Made by a program: the position numbers and the translations under genes. The notes under the pieces were generated by a model. That model did not search any database. It was not told the origin of the DNA and worked only from the letters and a program-made list of their open reading frames with translations. From positions 1-32,264 of the forward strand of contig JAIBAH010000043.1 in NCBI GenBank assembly GCA_019695295.1: DNA of 32,264 bases, read 5' to 3'. Shown one piece after another: positions 25,167-32,137 of the stretch (positions are counted from its first letter, which is position 1; each line of letters opens with the position of its first letter). Source of the DNA: Bacteroidia bacterium (GTDB lineage Bacteria > Bacteroidota > Bacteroidia > J057).

Positions 25167-26621
25167 ATGACAACGGAGGAATTTTGGAAAATATATACAA
25201 GCGAAGAAGATATTCTCAATATTTTTGACATTACTTATGATTTTTTTTCGAACGATTTACCCTCTGAATTTGTTGAAAATTATGATGTTGGTGAAGTTAT
25301 TTTAGAAACATTGGGACATAATGAAAGTGCCAAAGAATTTGAAAAAGTTATAAAATTTACAGAACTTTTACAAAATAAACATCCTGAATTGTATAGCGAA
25401 TATTCTCATTATTTTGATGGTTTTTTAGTCGATTTTTATTGTTTTCATAAAAACAATAAAAAGGTGGAAAGTGCATTTTCAAATTTTGTCAAAAACCCAG
25501 AAGAAGATTTTGATATATTATTAATCGCTTTTAAGAAATTGCTTTTTTACCAATATTTAGACACCTTAGATACCACAATAGTAAATATTTATGACACCGT
25601 AAAAAATTCAAGTAAATTAATTGGCGGTGCGGGATATGATTTGGCAGTGAGTAAGTTTTATATTAATCTCGAAAAAATTTATAATAAAACTGACAAAATT
25701 GAGCATTTTAATCGAATTGAATTTGCTGAATCTTTAATTCCTTATGATTTTAACCTTAAAGATAAAGCACAAACAGCACTTGAAAATGGTCTTTTGGGAA
25801 GCAATCTGCCAAAAGAAACGATAGTAGATAATTTCATTCAAAATAGGAGTGATTTTGTTTTGACTTTACAAGGTTTATTTCTTAAAGAAATGAAAAATAA
25901 AAATTTTCATTTTGCCCTGAGTGGCAGATTGTGGGATAATATGTTAGGTTTTTGGGAAGAGCTAAACAAAAAGAAAAAGCAAAAACCGGATGAATATTTT
26001 TCAATACAATCAGATGAATTTGAACAATATTTAGATAGATTATCAGGTGGTTTTTTTGTTGATAACAAATCAGAAATGATTGCTGTTCTTTGGGGTAGCG
26101 TATATATTTACGATTTCTTACAATCAATAGGATTAATCAATCAATCTACCTATAATGGTTTTAAAGAAACTTCAAAAATTTTAAAAGGGAAAGTAATTGA
26201 ACAATTTACGGGTGATTTGTGGAATTCTAATTTTGTTCATTATTGGGCAAAACCTGATAGTATTTCTGAAATTGAGTTTAGAGAAGAAGAAAAAATATTT
26301 CTAAAAAGCATATTCCTTAAACCTCATCAATTTTCAAAATTAAGAAGTGAAATATCGGAAGAATTAAAAAATATCGGTGAGCTTTCTGAATACATTATTC
26401 AAGATGGAAAAACTGACATTAGTAAATCAAATTTATTATTTGATGATTTATTAGGGTCTATTCAAGATACTAAAAAAATTAAGGAAAAAAATAATGACCA
26501 ATATATTGACGATGATTTTGCTAAATTGGAGCCAATAAAGATTGAAAAAAAAGTTGGAAGAAATGAACCTTGCCCATGTGGAAGTGGGAAAAAATATAAG
26601 AAATGTTGTGAAAATAAATGA
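25167..26621 (+). CDS. SEC-C motif protein of unknown function
   Basis: A 484-residue, acidic, mostly helical protein with no signal peptide. The first ~455 residues match no family I recognise. The C-terminus ends in a SEC-C zinc-binding motif, [19 protein letters not shown] (463-481), with the four metal-binding Cys of the type found at the end of SecA and many accessory-region proteins. SEC-C often acts as an accessory metal or protein-binding tag, so it does not fix the function. It is very AT-rich. It occupies a single-gene cassette between element A and the site at 26629. Confidence 0.75.
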   Translation: MTTEEFWKIYTSEEDILNIFDITYDFFSNDLPSEFVENYDVGEVILETLGHNESAKEFEKVIKFTELLQNKHPELYSEYSHYFDGFLVDFYCFHKNNKKVESAFSNFVKNPEEDFDILLIAFKKLLFYQYLDTLDTTIVNIYDTVKNSSKLIGGAGYDLAVSKFYINLEKIYNKTDKIEHFNRIEFAESLIPYDFNLKDKAQTALENGLLGSNLPKETIVDNFIQNRSDFVLTLQGLFLKEMKNKNFHFALSGRLWDNMLGFWEELNKKKKQKPDEYFSIQSDEFEQYLDRLSGGFFVDNKSEMIAVLWGSVYIYDFLQSIGLINQSTYNGFKETSKILKGKVIEQFTGDLWNSNFVHYWAKPDSISEIEFREEEKIFLKSIFLKPHQFSKLRSEISEELKNIGELSEYIIQDGKTDISKSNLLFDDLLGSIQDTKKIKEKNNDQYIDDDFAKLEPIKIEKKVGRNEPCPCGSGKKYKKCCENK

Positions 26622-26628
26622 AAAGTGC

Positions 26629-26725
26629 AGTTATCATTGTGTAGCTGGCCATTTGCCCTTGAATCGGTTTTGCGGTGCGAAACCGTTGTAAAAGGGAAAA
26701 CGGCGGTTACACATGTACGTTAGGC
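26629..26725 (+). other. attC-like site 2
   Basis: A 97-bp structured gap. Left end AGTTATC (26629-26635) is close to the complement of the cassette's own start (ATTAACT at 25127). The right end is GTTAGGC (26719-26725), an exact GTTRRRY core. Between them are nested stems: gtgta/tacac outside (26639-26643 with 26708-26712), ccctt/aaggg (26656-26660 with 26692-26696) and cggttt/aaaccg (26665-26670 with 26680-26685), capped by a 9-nt loop. Size and shape match classical integron attC sites. It is unrelated in sequence to element A. Confidence 0.65.
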
Positions 26726-26750
26726 ATAATGCTAAAAAACAAATAATAAA

Positions 26751-27479
26751 ATGTGGAGTAAGTTTTTAAAAATATTTAAGTCCAAAAATTCAGAATCTGA
26801 CGACTTTATAAAACGAATTCGCTCATTAGTAATTGGTGAAGGTATGCTGAAAGAAGGAAATATAAGGCTAATGAATTTTGCTGTCAAAAATATGCCTGCA
26901 GAAGGAAGTGTTGTAGAAATCGGTTCCTATGGTGGCTTATCAACAAACCTGATAATTTATCTGATGCGTAAACATAAAAAGAGTAATTCGTTTTTCACCT
27001 GCGATGCCTGGGTATATGAAGGATTTAATGATCATTTACAAGAAATATCGGATGTCCATATCGATGGTAGAACGGATATATTAAGAACAGATTATTCTGT
27101 GTATTTGAAAAATGCTTTTATCAATTCAACAACCTTTCTCAGCCCACAAAATTTGCCTTATTCATTCCATATGTTTTCTGATTTATTCTTTGATAACTGG
27201 CATAATTGCAGAAGCGAATCAGACATTTTTGGTCGCAAAGTTGAGTTGGGCGGAAATATATGTTTTGCTTACATTGATGGTGGACATTCGTATGAAGTAG
27301 CCTGGAAAGACTTCAATAATATAGCTATACACATAGTAAAAGGAGGCTTTATCTTATTGGATGATTCTGCTGACGGAGAAAATTTTGGGAGTGCACATAT
27401 GATGACCAATATTAAAAAAGACAAAAGGTTTAAAGTAATTGCAAAAAGCCCTACTTATTTGATTCAGAAAGTGGAATAA
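26751..27479 (+). CDS. Class I SAM-dependent methyltransferase
   Basis: A 242-residue Rossmann-type methyltransferase. SAM-binding motif I is VVEIGSYGGLST (54-65). Later motifs are FAYIDGGHSYEVAWKDFNN and GGFILLDDS, the pattern of the Methyltransf_24 group, whose known members modify small molecules, sugars or rhamnosyl products. The first 20 residues are basic and look unstructured. No partner genes are nearby, so the substrate is open. The gene lies alone between exactly complementary core sites (GTTAGGC at 26719 and GCCTAAC at 27504). Confidence 0.85.
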   Translation: MWSKFLKIFKSKNSESDDFIKRIRSLVIGEGMLKEGNIRLMNFAVKNMPAEGSVVEIGSYGGLSTNLIIYLMRKHKKSNSFFTCDAWVYEGFNDHLQEISDVHIDGRTDILRTDYSVYLKNAFINSTTFLSPQNLPYSFHMFSDLFFDNWHNCRSESDIFGRKVELGGNICFAYIDGGHSYEVAWKDFNNIAIHIVKGGFILLDDSADGENFGSAHMMTNIKKDKRFKVIAKSPTYLIQKVE

Positions 27480-27503
27480 CTTTTTTTTTACAAAAAGCAC
27501 TAT

Positions 27504-27795
27504 GCCTAACAGTGTTTTCACGCAATGGCTGGTTCAGCTTTCTTTATCGGAAACTACTCAAAAGGAAATTGTATATATTTAACCCTTACTATAAAGTTGT
27601 CATCACTGCTTGAAGCCGCCAAACCGTTCTCAAACTGTCTCGCTCAAGCCCAGATATTTTTCTTACAGGCTCAAAAAAGCACGCAGTCCCCTGACCGATT
27701 TTAGAACAGCCGCTTTACGTGATTTTTGTCGTTTTGGGAAATATATTTATCTTTGTGGCGACAAATACGGGAGGCAAAGTTGCAAACCGTTGTGC
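27504..27795 (+). repeat. Separator element B: attC-like, promoter-bearing
   Basis: 292 bp. Left end GCCTAAC (27504-27510), right end GTTGTGC (27789-27795). Its left third is its own; from about 27618 (aaaccgttctcaaac) it matches elements A and D closely, including ctgatattt-like and cacaggctc-like blocks and the promoter module, then gcaaagttgc before the right core. An open frame of about 70 codons across it has no protein-like features. Confidence 0.65.
27726..27755 (+). promoter_or_regulatory. Promoter inside element B, for the SRPBCC gene
   Basis: TTG (27726-27728, in TTTTTG), 19 nt, TATCTTTG (27748-27755). The start site would be near 27761, about 100 nt before the ATG at 27861. Confidence 0.72.
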
Positions 27796-27860
27796 GTCAT
27801 TCATTGCAGATCGACGCCATAAACAGACAAAATACTAAAACGCTAAATTTGGAATAAAAA

Positions 27861-28277
27861 ATGAACGAAAAAATTAAGGTAACTGCGACAATCAATGCAG
27901 ACACCCAAACAGTATGGGACTATTACACAGACCCAAAACACATTGTAAACTGGAATTTTGCCGACCCAAGCTGGCATTGTCCGAGTGCGACAAATAATAT
28001 GATTACAGGAGGCACTTACAAAGCAAGAATGGAAGCCAAAGACGGAAGTTTTGGTTTTGATTTTGAAGCCATTTATACAAAAATCAACGTTGGTAAATCA
28101 TTCTCTTATGAATTTGGTGGTCGAACTGCAAATGTAACAATTGCGAAACAGGATACTCAAACTGAAATAACTATAGAATTTGACCCTGAAAGCCAAAACC
28201 CTGTTGAAATGCAGAAAGCAGGTTGGCAATCAATTTTAAACAACTTTAAAAATTATGTTGAAAATGAGAAGCAATAA
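27861..28277 (+). CDS. SRPBCC (AHSA1/START-like) protein
   Basis: A 138-residue protein of the SRPBCC helix-grip fold: IKVTATINADTQTVWDYYTD at the start, WNFADPSWHCP, a central beta-sheet (TYKARMEAKDGSFGFDFEAIY) and the closing helix GWQSILNNFKNYVE that covers the ligand pocket. Members bind hydrophobic ligands or act as co-chaperone-like AHSA1 proteins; the ligand is unknown. Its last codons overlap the start of a broken DoxX-like gene, and a VOC gene follows. I have seen this grouping of families in Bacteroidota, which suggests a small stress- or detoxification-related cassette. Confidence 0.87.
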   Translation: MNEKIKVTATINADTQTVWDYYTDPKHIVNWNFADPSWHCPSATNNMITGGTYKARMEAKDGSFGFDFEAIYTKINVGKSFSYEFGGRTANVTIAKQDTQTEITIEFDPESQNPVEMQKAGWQSILNNFKNYVENEKQ

Positions 28278-28565
28278 AATAATCTTTGGGACAGCCTATA
28301 TCATTTTAGCATTGAGAGAAGCCGTACAGCCGATTAGTTGTTGAATTTTTGCACCAGAGTATATGACAGCAGGAAAAAACCGCTTTTCTATCCTGACTAT
28401 TTTGGTTACACTCTTGTAATTGCAAAAGTGCATGGAATAATTGCAATAGTTTACCCAATGCTGATGGAACCAAACGAAATGAGAGATTATGGTTTTATTC
28501 AGCAGAGAACAACAGACGATTTTGACGGACATACCCGGAGAAAATTTTTATATGGACATAACTGA
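28264..28565 (+). pseudogene. Broken DoxX-like membrane gene
   Basis: The ATG at 28264 overlaps the SRPBCC stop and opens a DoxX-like N-terminus: NKIIFGTAYIILALREAVQP, then a stop at 28342-28344. In another frame from about 28338 the protein resumes with YPDYFGYTLVIAKVHGIIAI, the second-helix region of DoxX proteins, and runs to 28563. The halves are in different frames, and the expected third and fourth helices are not recognisable. I read this as a frameshifted, decayed DoxX gene. It fills most of the gap between the SRPBCC and VOC genes. Confidence 0.6.
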
Positions 28566-28610
28566 TTTTCAACTGAATAATCATTTTTTAATCAATTAAA
28601 TTTTAATAAA

Positions 28611-29057
28611 ATGGCACAAATTAATCCTTACATTCATTTTAATGGAAATGCAGAAGAAGCATTTAACTTTTACAAATCCGTTTTTGGTGGAGAATTCGCA
28701 ATGATAGTACGTTTCAAAGATATGGCTTCGGAAGAGTTTCCGGTTTCCGAAAACGAAGCAGAGAAAATAATGCACATTGCTTTACCAATTGGCAAACACA
28801 GCATTTTAATGGGTAGTGACACTCCGGAAAGTATGGGTAAGCACAACGAAAACGAGAATAGAAGCAAAATCTCAATAGGTGCAGAAAGTAAAGAAGAAGC
28901 AGACCTTTTGTTTAATGGACTTTCGGCAGGCGGACACATCGAATTTCCAATAGCAGACAGTCCCTGGGGTTCATATTTTGGGATGTTTAGAGACAAATAC
29001 GGGTTGGAATGGATGATAGACTTTGACCCGGGACAGCAAGAGAGAACAGCCGGATAA
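28611..29057 (+). CDS. VOC-family protein (PhnB/glyoxalase-like)
   Basis: A 148-residue protein of the PhnB/YjdN-type VOC family: IHFNGNAEEAFNFYKSVFGG near the start, IMHIALPIGKHSILMGSD in the middle, and SPWGSYFGMFRDKYGLEWMI at the end. VOC proteins are metal-dependent lyases, dioxygenases or drug-binding proteins; the PhnB group has no firmly known reaction. Length and motifs are complete. It lies 45 bp after the DoxX remnant and ends at a putative attC left end (29069). There is no core site between it and the SRPBCC gene, so the three probably form one cassette. Confidence 0.88.
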   Translation: MAQINPYIHFNGNAEEAFNFYKSVFGGEFAMIVRFKDMASEEFPVSENEAEKIMHIALPIGKHSILMGSDTPESMGKHNENENRSKISIGAESKEEADLLFNGLSAGGHIEFPIADSPWGSYFGMFRDKYGLEWMIDFDPGQQERTAG

Positions 29058-29068
29058 AAACAACAAAC

Positions 29069-29192
29069 GCATACCAGCATTTTGGCAAAATGGCGGGGTT
29101 AGTGCTAAATTGAACGGCAATTCTTATATTTAACTTCTGTACAAAACGAAACTTTTGTGCTTCAATCATCACCAATCCTCAAACCGTTGGGG
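29069..29192 (+). other. attC-like site 4
   Basis: A 124-bp gap after the VOC gene. The left end (GCATACC) is a poor core but 5 of 7 match the complement of this cassette's start (GTTGTGC at 27789). The right end is GTTGGGG (29186-29192), followed by ATTCCAGAGAC, which also follows the core at the end of element D. An 8-bp stem with one G-T pair lies at 29139-29146 with 29153-29160. The block ggttagtgct (29097-29106) recalls the ttagtgcttcg block of elements A and D. Confidence 0.45.
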
Positions 29193-29245
29193 GTGATTCC
29201 AGAGACCCAGGACAAAATCTGTAGAAATTAATTTATAAAAACTGA

Positions 29246-29983
29246 ATGAAGAAAATAGCACTGATAATAGCTTCCCTTTTTTCGCTGACAAATACCTTTG
29301 GACAGTCGAATGAACCTAAACTTATAATCTCACACTTAACCGGTGACTTTTATATCTATACAACATACAATACCTACGAAGGAAACAAAATACCTGCTAA
29401 CGGGATGTATCTTGTTACCAATAATGGCGTCGCTCTGTTTGACACACCCTGGGATACGACACAATTTCAACTGTTGCTTGACAGTATTCAATTGAAACAC
29501 AACAAAGAGGTAACAATCTGCATAGCTACTCATTGGCATGGTGACAGAACTGATGGGCTTGAATACTACAAGCAAAAGGGAATTAAGACATACACAACTA
29601 AATTAACAGATGATTTATGTAAAAAGAATAACAAAAAAAGAGCTGAATATCTGATTGAAAAAGATACCATTTTCAATACAGGACAATATTCATTTGAAAC
29701 TTATTATCCAGGACAGGGACATACAGAGGACAATATCGTTTTGTGGTTTAGCAAAGAGAAAATTCTTTATGGAGGCTGTTTAATAAAAGGTGCAGAAGCG
29801 GCAAACCTGGGGTATTTGGGAGACGGGAATATTTTTGAATACGAAACAACTCTTAAAAATGTTCAGAAAAGATATCCTGACCCCAAATATATAATTGTGT
29901 CCCATCATAATTGGAATAATATAAATTCCTTGAAACATTCAATTAAGATGGCAAAAAAACTAAAAAGGAAAAATCGAAAATAA
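29246..29983 (+). CDS. Subclass B1 metallo-beta-lactamase-like enzyme
   Basis: A 245-residue periplasmic MBL-fold enzyme with signal peptide (MKKIALIIASLFSLTNTFGQ). The full B1 zinc set is present: His96, His98 and Asp100 in THWHGDRTDGL; His159 in GQGHTEDN; Cys178 in GGCLIKG; and His221 (or His220) in SHHNW. Lys181 and Asn188 are at the usual substrate-contact positions. The run from GQGHTEDNIVLWF through GGCLIK to NLGY resembles the IND/BlaB enzymes of Flavobacteriia. B1 enzymes hydrolyse most beta-lactams including carbapenems; activity of this protein is inferred only. The SHHNW block replaces the usual PGHD-x-W. It sits alone in a putative cassette. Confidence 0.85.
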   Translation: MKKIALIIASLFSLTNTFGQSNEPKLIISHLTGDFYIYTTYNTYEGNKIPANGMYLVTNNGVALFDTPWDTTQFQLLLDSIQLKHNKEVTICIATHWHGDRTDGLEYYKQKGIKTYTTKLTDDLCKKNNKKRAEYLIEKDTIFNTGQYSFETYYPGQGHTEDNIVLWFSKEKILYGGCLIKGAEAANLGYLGDGNIFEYETTLKNVQKRYPDPKYIIVSHHNWNNINSLKHSIKMAKKLKRKNRK

Positions 29984-29990
29984 AAACTAT

Positions 29991-30121
29991 CATTAACATA
30001 ATATTGCCAAAAGCGGGGCAGAACGGCTTCGATTGGACATTGGTACAAGGTTCAACTTTCGTTCTTCGATTGGGCATTAGTACTAAAAATTCCCGCCTTA
30101 GGCAATACCCAATCCGTAGGC
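29991..30121 (+). other. attC-like site 5 with long imperfect palindrome
   Basis: 131 bp. Left end CATTAAC (29991-29997); right end CGTAGGC (GTAGGC at 30116-30121), which looks like CGTTAGGC with one T lost. Outer arms 30002-30017 and 30092-30107 pair at 14 of 16 positions (tattgcc...gcggg with cccgcc...ggcaata). Inside is a 20-nt direct repeat, 18 of 20 identical (cttcgattgg... at 30027 and 30064). Confidence 0.5.
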
Positions 30122-30131
30122 AGCAAACATA

Positions 30132-30704
30132 ATGAGACACATTACTAAAATCGACATTGACGAAAGTGTGTCACGACACAAACTAATTTTTCAAGAAGAG
30201 TGGCCTGAAAAATTTGACCGTTTTCTTGTTTACCTGTTTTTTAGCGGAATGATTATTTCCCCTGCGCTGACAATATTTGAGGTGGACTTTAATAATCCCA
30301 ATGAAAAATTCATTTCAATGACACTTATACCGCTTTGTATTCTATTTGGACTTTATGTTATTTATCGTAAAGCTACAGAAAAACGCCTATACACATTGAC
30401 AACTCCATTTGACAGACAGAAAAACAGGCAAATATTATTAACCTATGCTGACAAACAACAGTTAGAAATTTACCGCAAATCTAACGACTGCTTAATTTTC
30501 AACGAATCATCTGGCAACAGTAATCCAAGCTATAAAAAGTTAATGGTGTTTATCCTGAAAGAGAATCAAGTATTATTCACAATACTTAAAGACCAGGACA
30601 AACTCAATTTGCCGACTTTGACATCACATTTATTTCTAAAATATGACCTGAAAAAATTATTTAATCACGTATCAACAAATGACAGCGGACTTGCGGACAG
30701 ATAA
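30132..30704 (+). CDS. Two-helix membrane protein of unknown function
   Basis: A 190-residue protein with a short cytoplasmic N-terminus, two hydrophobic helices (FLVYLFFSGMIISPALTIF, about 31-50, and FISMTLIPLCILFGLYVIY, about 60-78) and a soluble C-terminal part of about 110 residues, probably cytoplasmic by the positive-inside rule (KATEKRLYTL follows helix 2). The hairpin-plus-soluble-domain shape recalls PH-like (YcxB-type) membrane proteins, but no motif proves it. It lies alone in its putative cassette, between sites at 30116 and 30714. Confidence 0.6.
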   Translation: MRHITKIDIDESVSRHKLIFQEEWPEKFDRFLVYLFFSGMIISPALTIFEVDFNNPNEKFISMTLIPLCILFGLYVIYRKATEKRLYTLTTPFDRQKNRQILLTYADKQQLEIYRKSNDCLIFNESSGNSNPSYKKLMVFILKENQVLFTILKDQDKLNLPTLTSHLFLKYDLKKLFNHVSTNDSGLADR

Positions 30705-30713
30705 AATGCCAGC

Positions 30714-30807
30714 GGGTAACAGCCACTTTTTGTGATTTTTGCCGTTTTGGGAAAATATTTATATTTGTAGCGTGAAAAACAGGACGCAAAGTTGCGGGAC
30801 GTTATAG
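30714..30807 (+). repeat. Separator element C: short form, promoter-bearing
   Basis: 94 bp. Left end GGGTAAC (30714-30720), then agccac, then directly the last ~80 bp shared with elements A, B and D: gtgatttttg, the promoter, ggacgcaaagttgcggga and right end GTTATAG (30801-30807). About 200 bp of the central part of A, B and D is missing, so the minimal conserved unit is the left core, the promoter module and the right core. Confidence 0.65.
30739..30767 (+). promoter_or_regulatory. Promoter inside element C, for the APH-family gene
   Basis: TTG (30739-30741, in TTTTTG), 18 nt, TATATTTG (30760-30767). The start site would be near 30773, about 68 nt before the ATG at 30841. Confidence 0.7.
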
Positions 30808-30840
30808 TCACAATTTTAAATCTGACAATAAAGCAGGCCA

Positions 30841-31848
30841 ATGAGACATTTTCCAGTAACAAATTCCACCCTTTCAGCGACACATATAGGAGTGTTTTTA
30901 CAGGAGAAATATTCTTTGAGTAAAGACACCCAATGCAAATTAATAAAAGCCGGGATTAATGACACATATTTAGTTACCGACAACTCAGACAAATTTGTAT
31001 TTAGAGTGTATAGTTTAGATTGGCGTTCAAAGACGGAGATTGACGAAGAAATTAAATTGCTGAATCAACTAAAAGAAAATTCCATTTCCATTTCCTATCC
31101 GGTATCAGACAAAGAAAGCAACTACATACAAACACTAAGTGCTCCGGAAGGAGACAGATTTGCTGTTCTTTTTTCATTTGCATCCGGTGAAAAACAAGAT
31201 ATCATTTCAGAAGTAAGTCATTTCCAAATTGGACAACTCTTAGCCCGACTTCATAAGATAACGAATAATCAAAAATTAAATCGTACAGACTATACACCCG
31301 AAGTAATTCTTATTGACTCACTAAAAAAAGTGTCAGCCTTTTTGAAAAGTAATACAGCAGAAATGGACTTTATGAAATCGGCTCAAAAATACCTGTTAAA
31401 AGAGTTTGAAAATGCAAACAATACCGAAATTCGAAAGGGAGTTGTTCATTTTGACATTTGGTTTGACAATCTAAACATAACAAAAGACAATAAAGTAACT
31501 GTTTTTGACTTTGATTTCTGTGGAAATGGTTGGCTTTGTTTAGACATTGCTTACTATATTATACAGCTTCACAATATTGAGCAGTATGAAACAAAAGGTT
31601 ATACACCTAAAATTGATAGTTTTATGAAAGGGTACGAATCTGTGACGCCAATAAGCGAAGAAGAAAAACGACTTATTCCAATGCTTGGTGTAAGCATATA
31701 CTTTTTCTACTTAGGTGTTTATTGTCAGCGTTACGACAATTGGTCGAACTCCTTTTTAAGTGAAAATTATTTAAAAAGATTTATCAACGGACTAATTAAA
31801 AGATACTATGACATTTATGAACTTGGGGACAATAAAACCTGTATCTAA
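30841..31848 (+). CDS. APH/choline-kinase-family phosphotransferase
   Basis: A 335-residue cytoplasmic kinase of the APH fold. GINDTYLVT (38-46) and FVFRVYS (52-58) form the nucleotide-binding region with Arg55 in the usual Lys/Arg position. The catalytic loop VVHFDIWFDNLNI (201-213) gives His203, Asp205 and Asn210; VFDFDFCGNGWLCLDIAYYI (221-240) gives metal-binding Asp223/Asp225. The family includes aminoglycoside kinases, homoserine kinase II (ThrB-like) and SrkA; HFDIW is closer to the metabolic members than to known resistance enzymes, so I do not call drug resistance. The stop codon lies inside the next attC left end (ATCTAAC). Confidence 0.85.
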   Translation: MRHFPVTNSTLSATHIGVFLQEKYSLSKDTQCKLIKAGINDTYLVTDNSDKFVFRVYSLDWRSKTEIDEEIKLLNQLKENSISISYPVSDKESNYIQTLSAPEGDRFAVLFSFASGEKQDIISEVSHFQIGQLLARLHKITNNQKLNRTDYTPEVILIDSLKKVSAFLKSNTAEMDFMKSAQKYLLKEFENANNTEIRKGVVHFDIWFDNLNITKDNKVTVFDFDFCGNGWLCLDIAYYIIQLHNIEQYETKGYTPKIDSFMKGYESVTPISEEEKRLIPMLGVSIYFFYLGVYCQRYDNWSNSFLSENYLKRFINGLIKRYYDIYELGDNKTCI

Positions 31849-32137
31849 CAGCACCTACAATAAATGGGCGGTTCAGTGGGTAAATGAAACGCTATGTTTC
31901 GTATTAAGTCCAGTGCTGGCAAACAGGTTAGTGCTTCGAAATCCGCTTCTTCGCCAAGTGCCATACCGTTCTTAAACAGCCCCCAAGCCCTGATATTTTC
32001 CTCACAGGCTCAAAAAAAGCACTTACTCCCCAGACCGGTTTGAGAGCAGCAGCTTTTCGTGATTTTTGTCGTTTTTGAAAAAAAAACATTTATATTTGTG
32101 GCGACAAAAATGGACGCAAAGCTGCCGGGCGTTAGTG
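31843..32137 (+). repeat. Separator element D: attC-like, promoter-bearing
   Basis: 295 bp. Left end ATCTAAC (31843-31849, exact RYYYAAC, overlapping the stop codon of the kinase gene), followed by agcacctacaa as in element A. It has a stem GAAAC/GTTTC (31886-31890 with 31896-31900) where A has GAAGC/GCTTC. The right end is GTTAGTG (32131-32137). Similar to A along almost its whole length. Confidence 0.65.
32066..32098 (+). promoter_or_regulatory. Promoter inside element D, reading out of the window
   Basis: TTG (32066-32068, in TTTTTG), 22 nt lengthened by an A run, TATATTTG (32091-32098). The start site would be near 32104; the gene it serves lies beyond the window end. Confidence 0.6.

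Noticed and set aside
27610-27822. 70-codon frame in element B
   Set aside because: It spans the promoter and core site of a repeated non-coding element; the other copies do not keep the frame.
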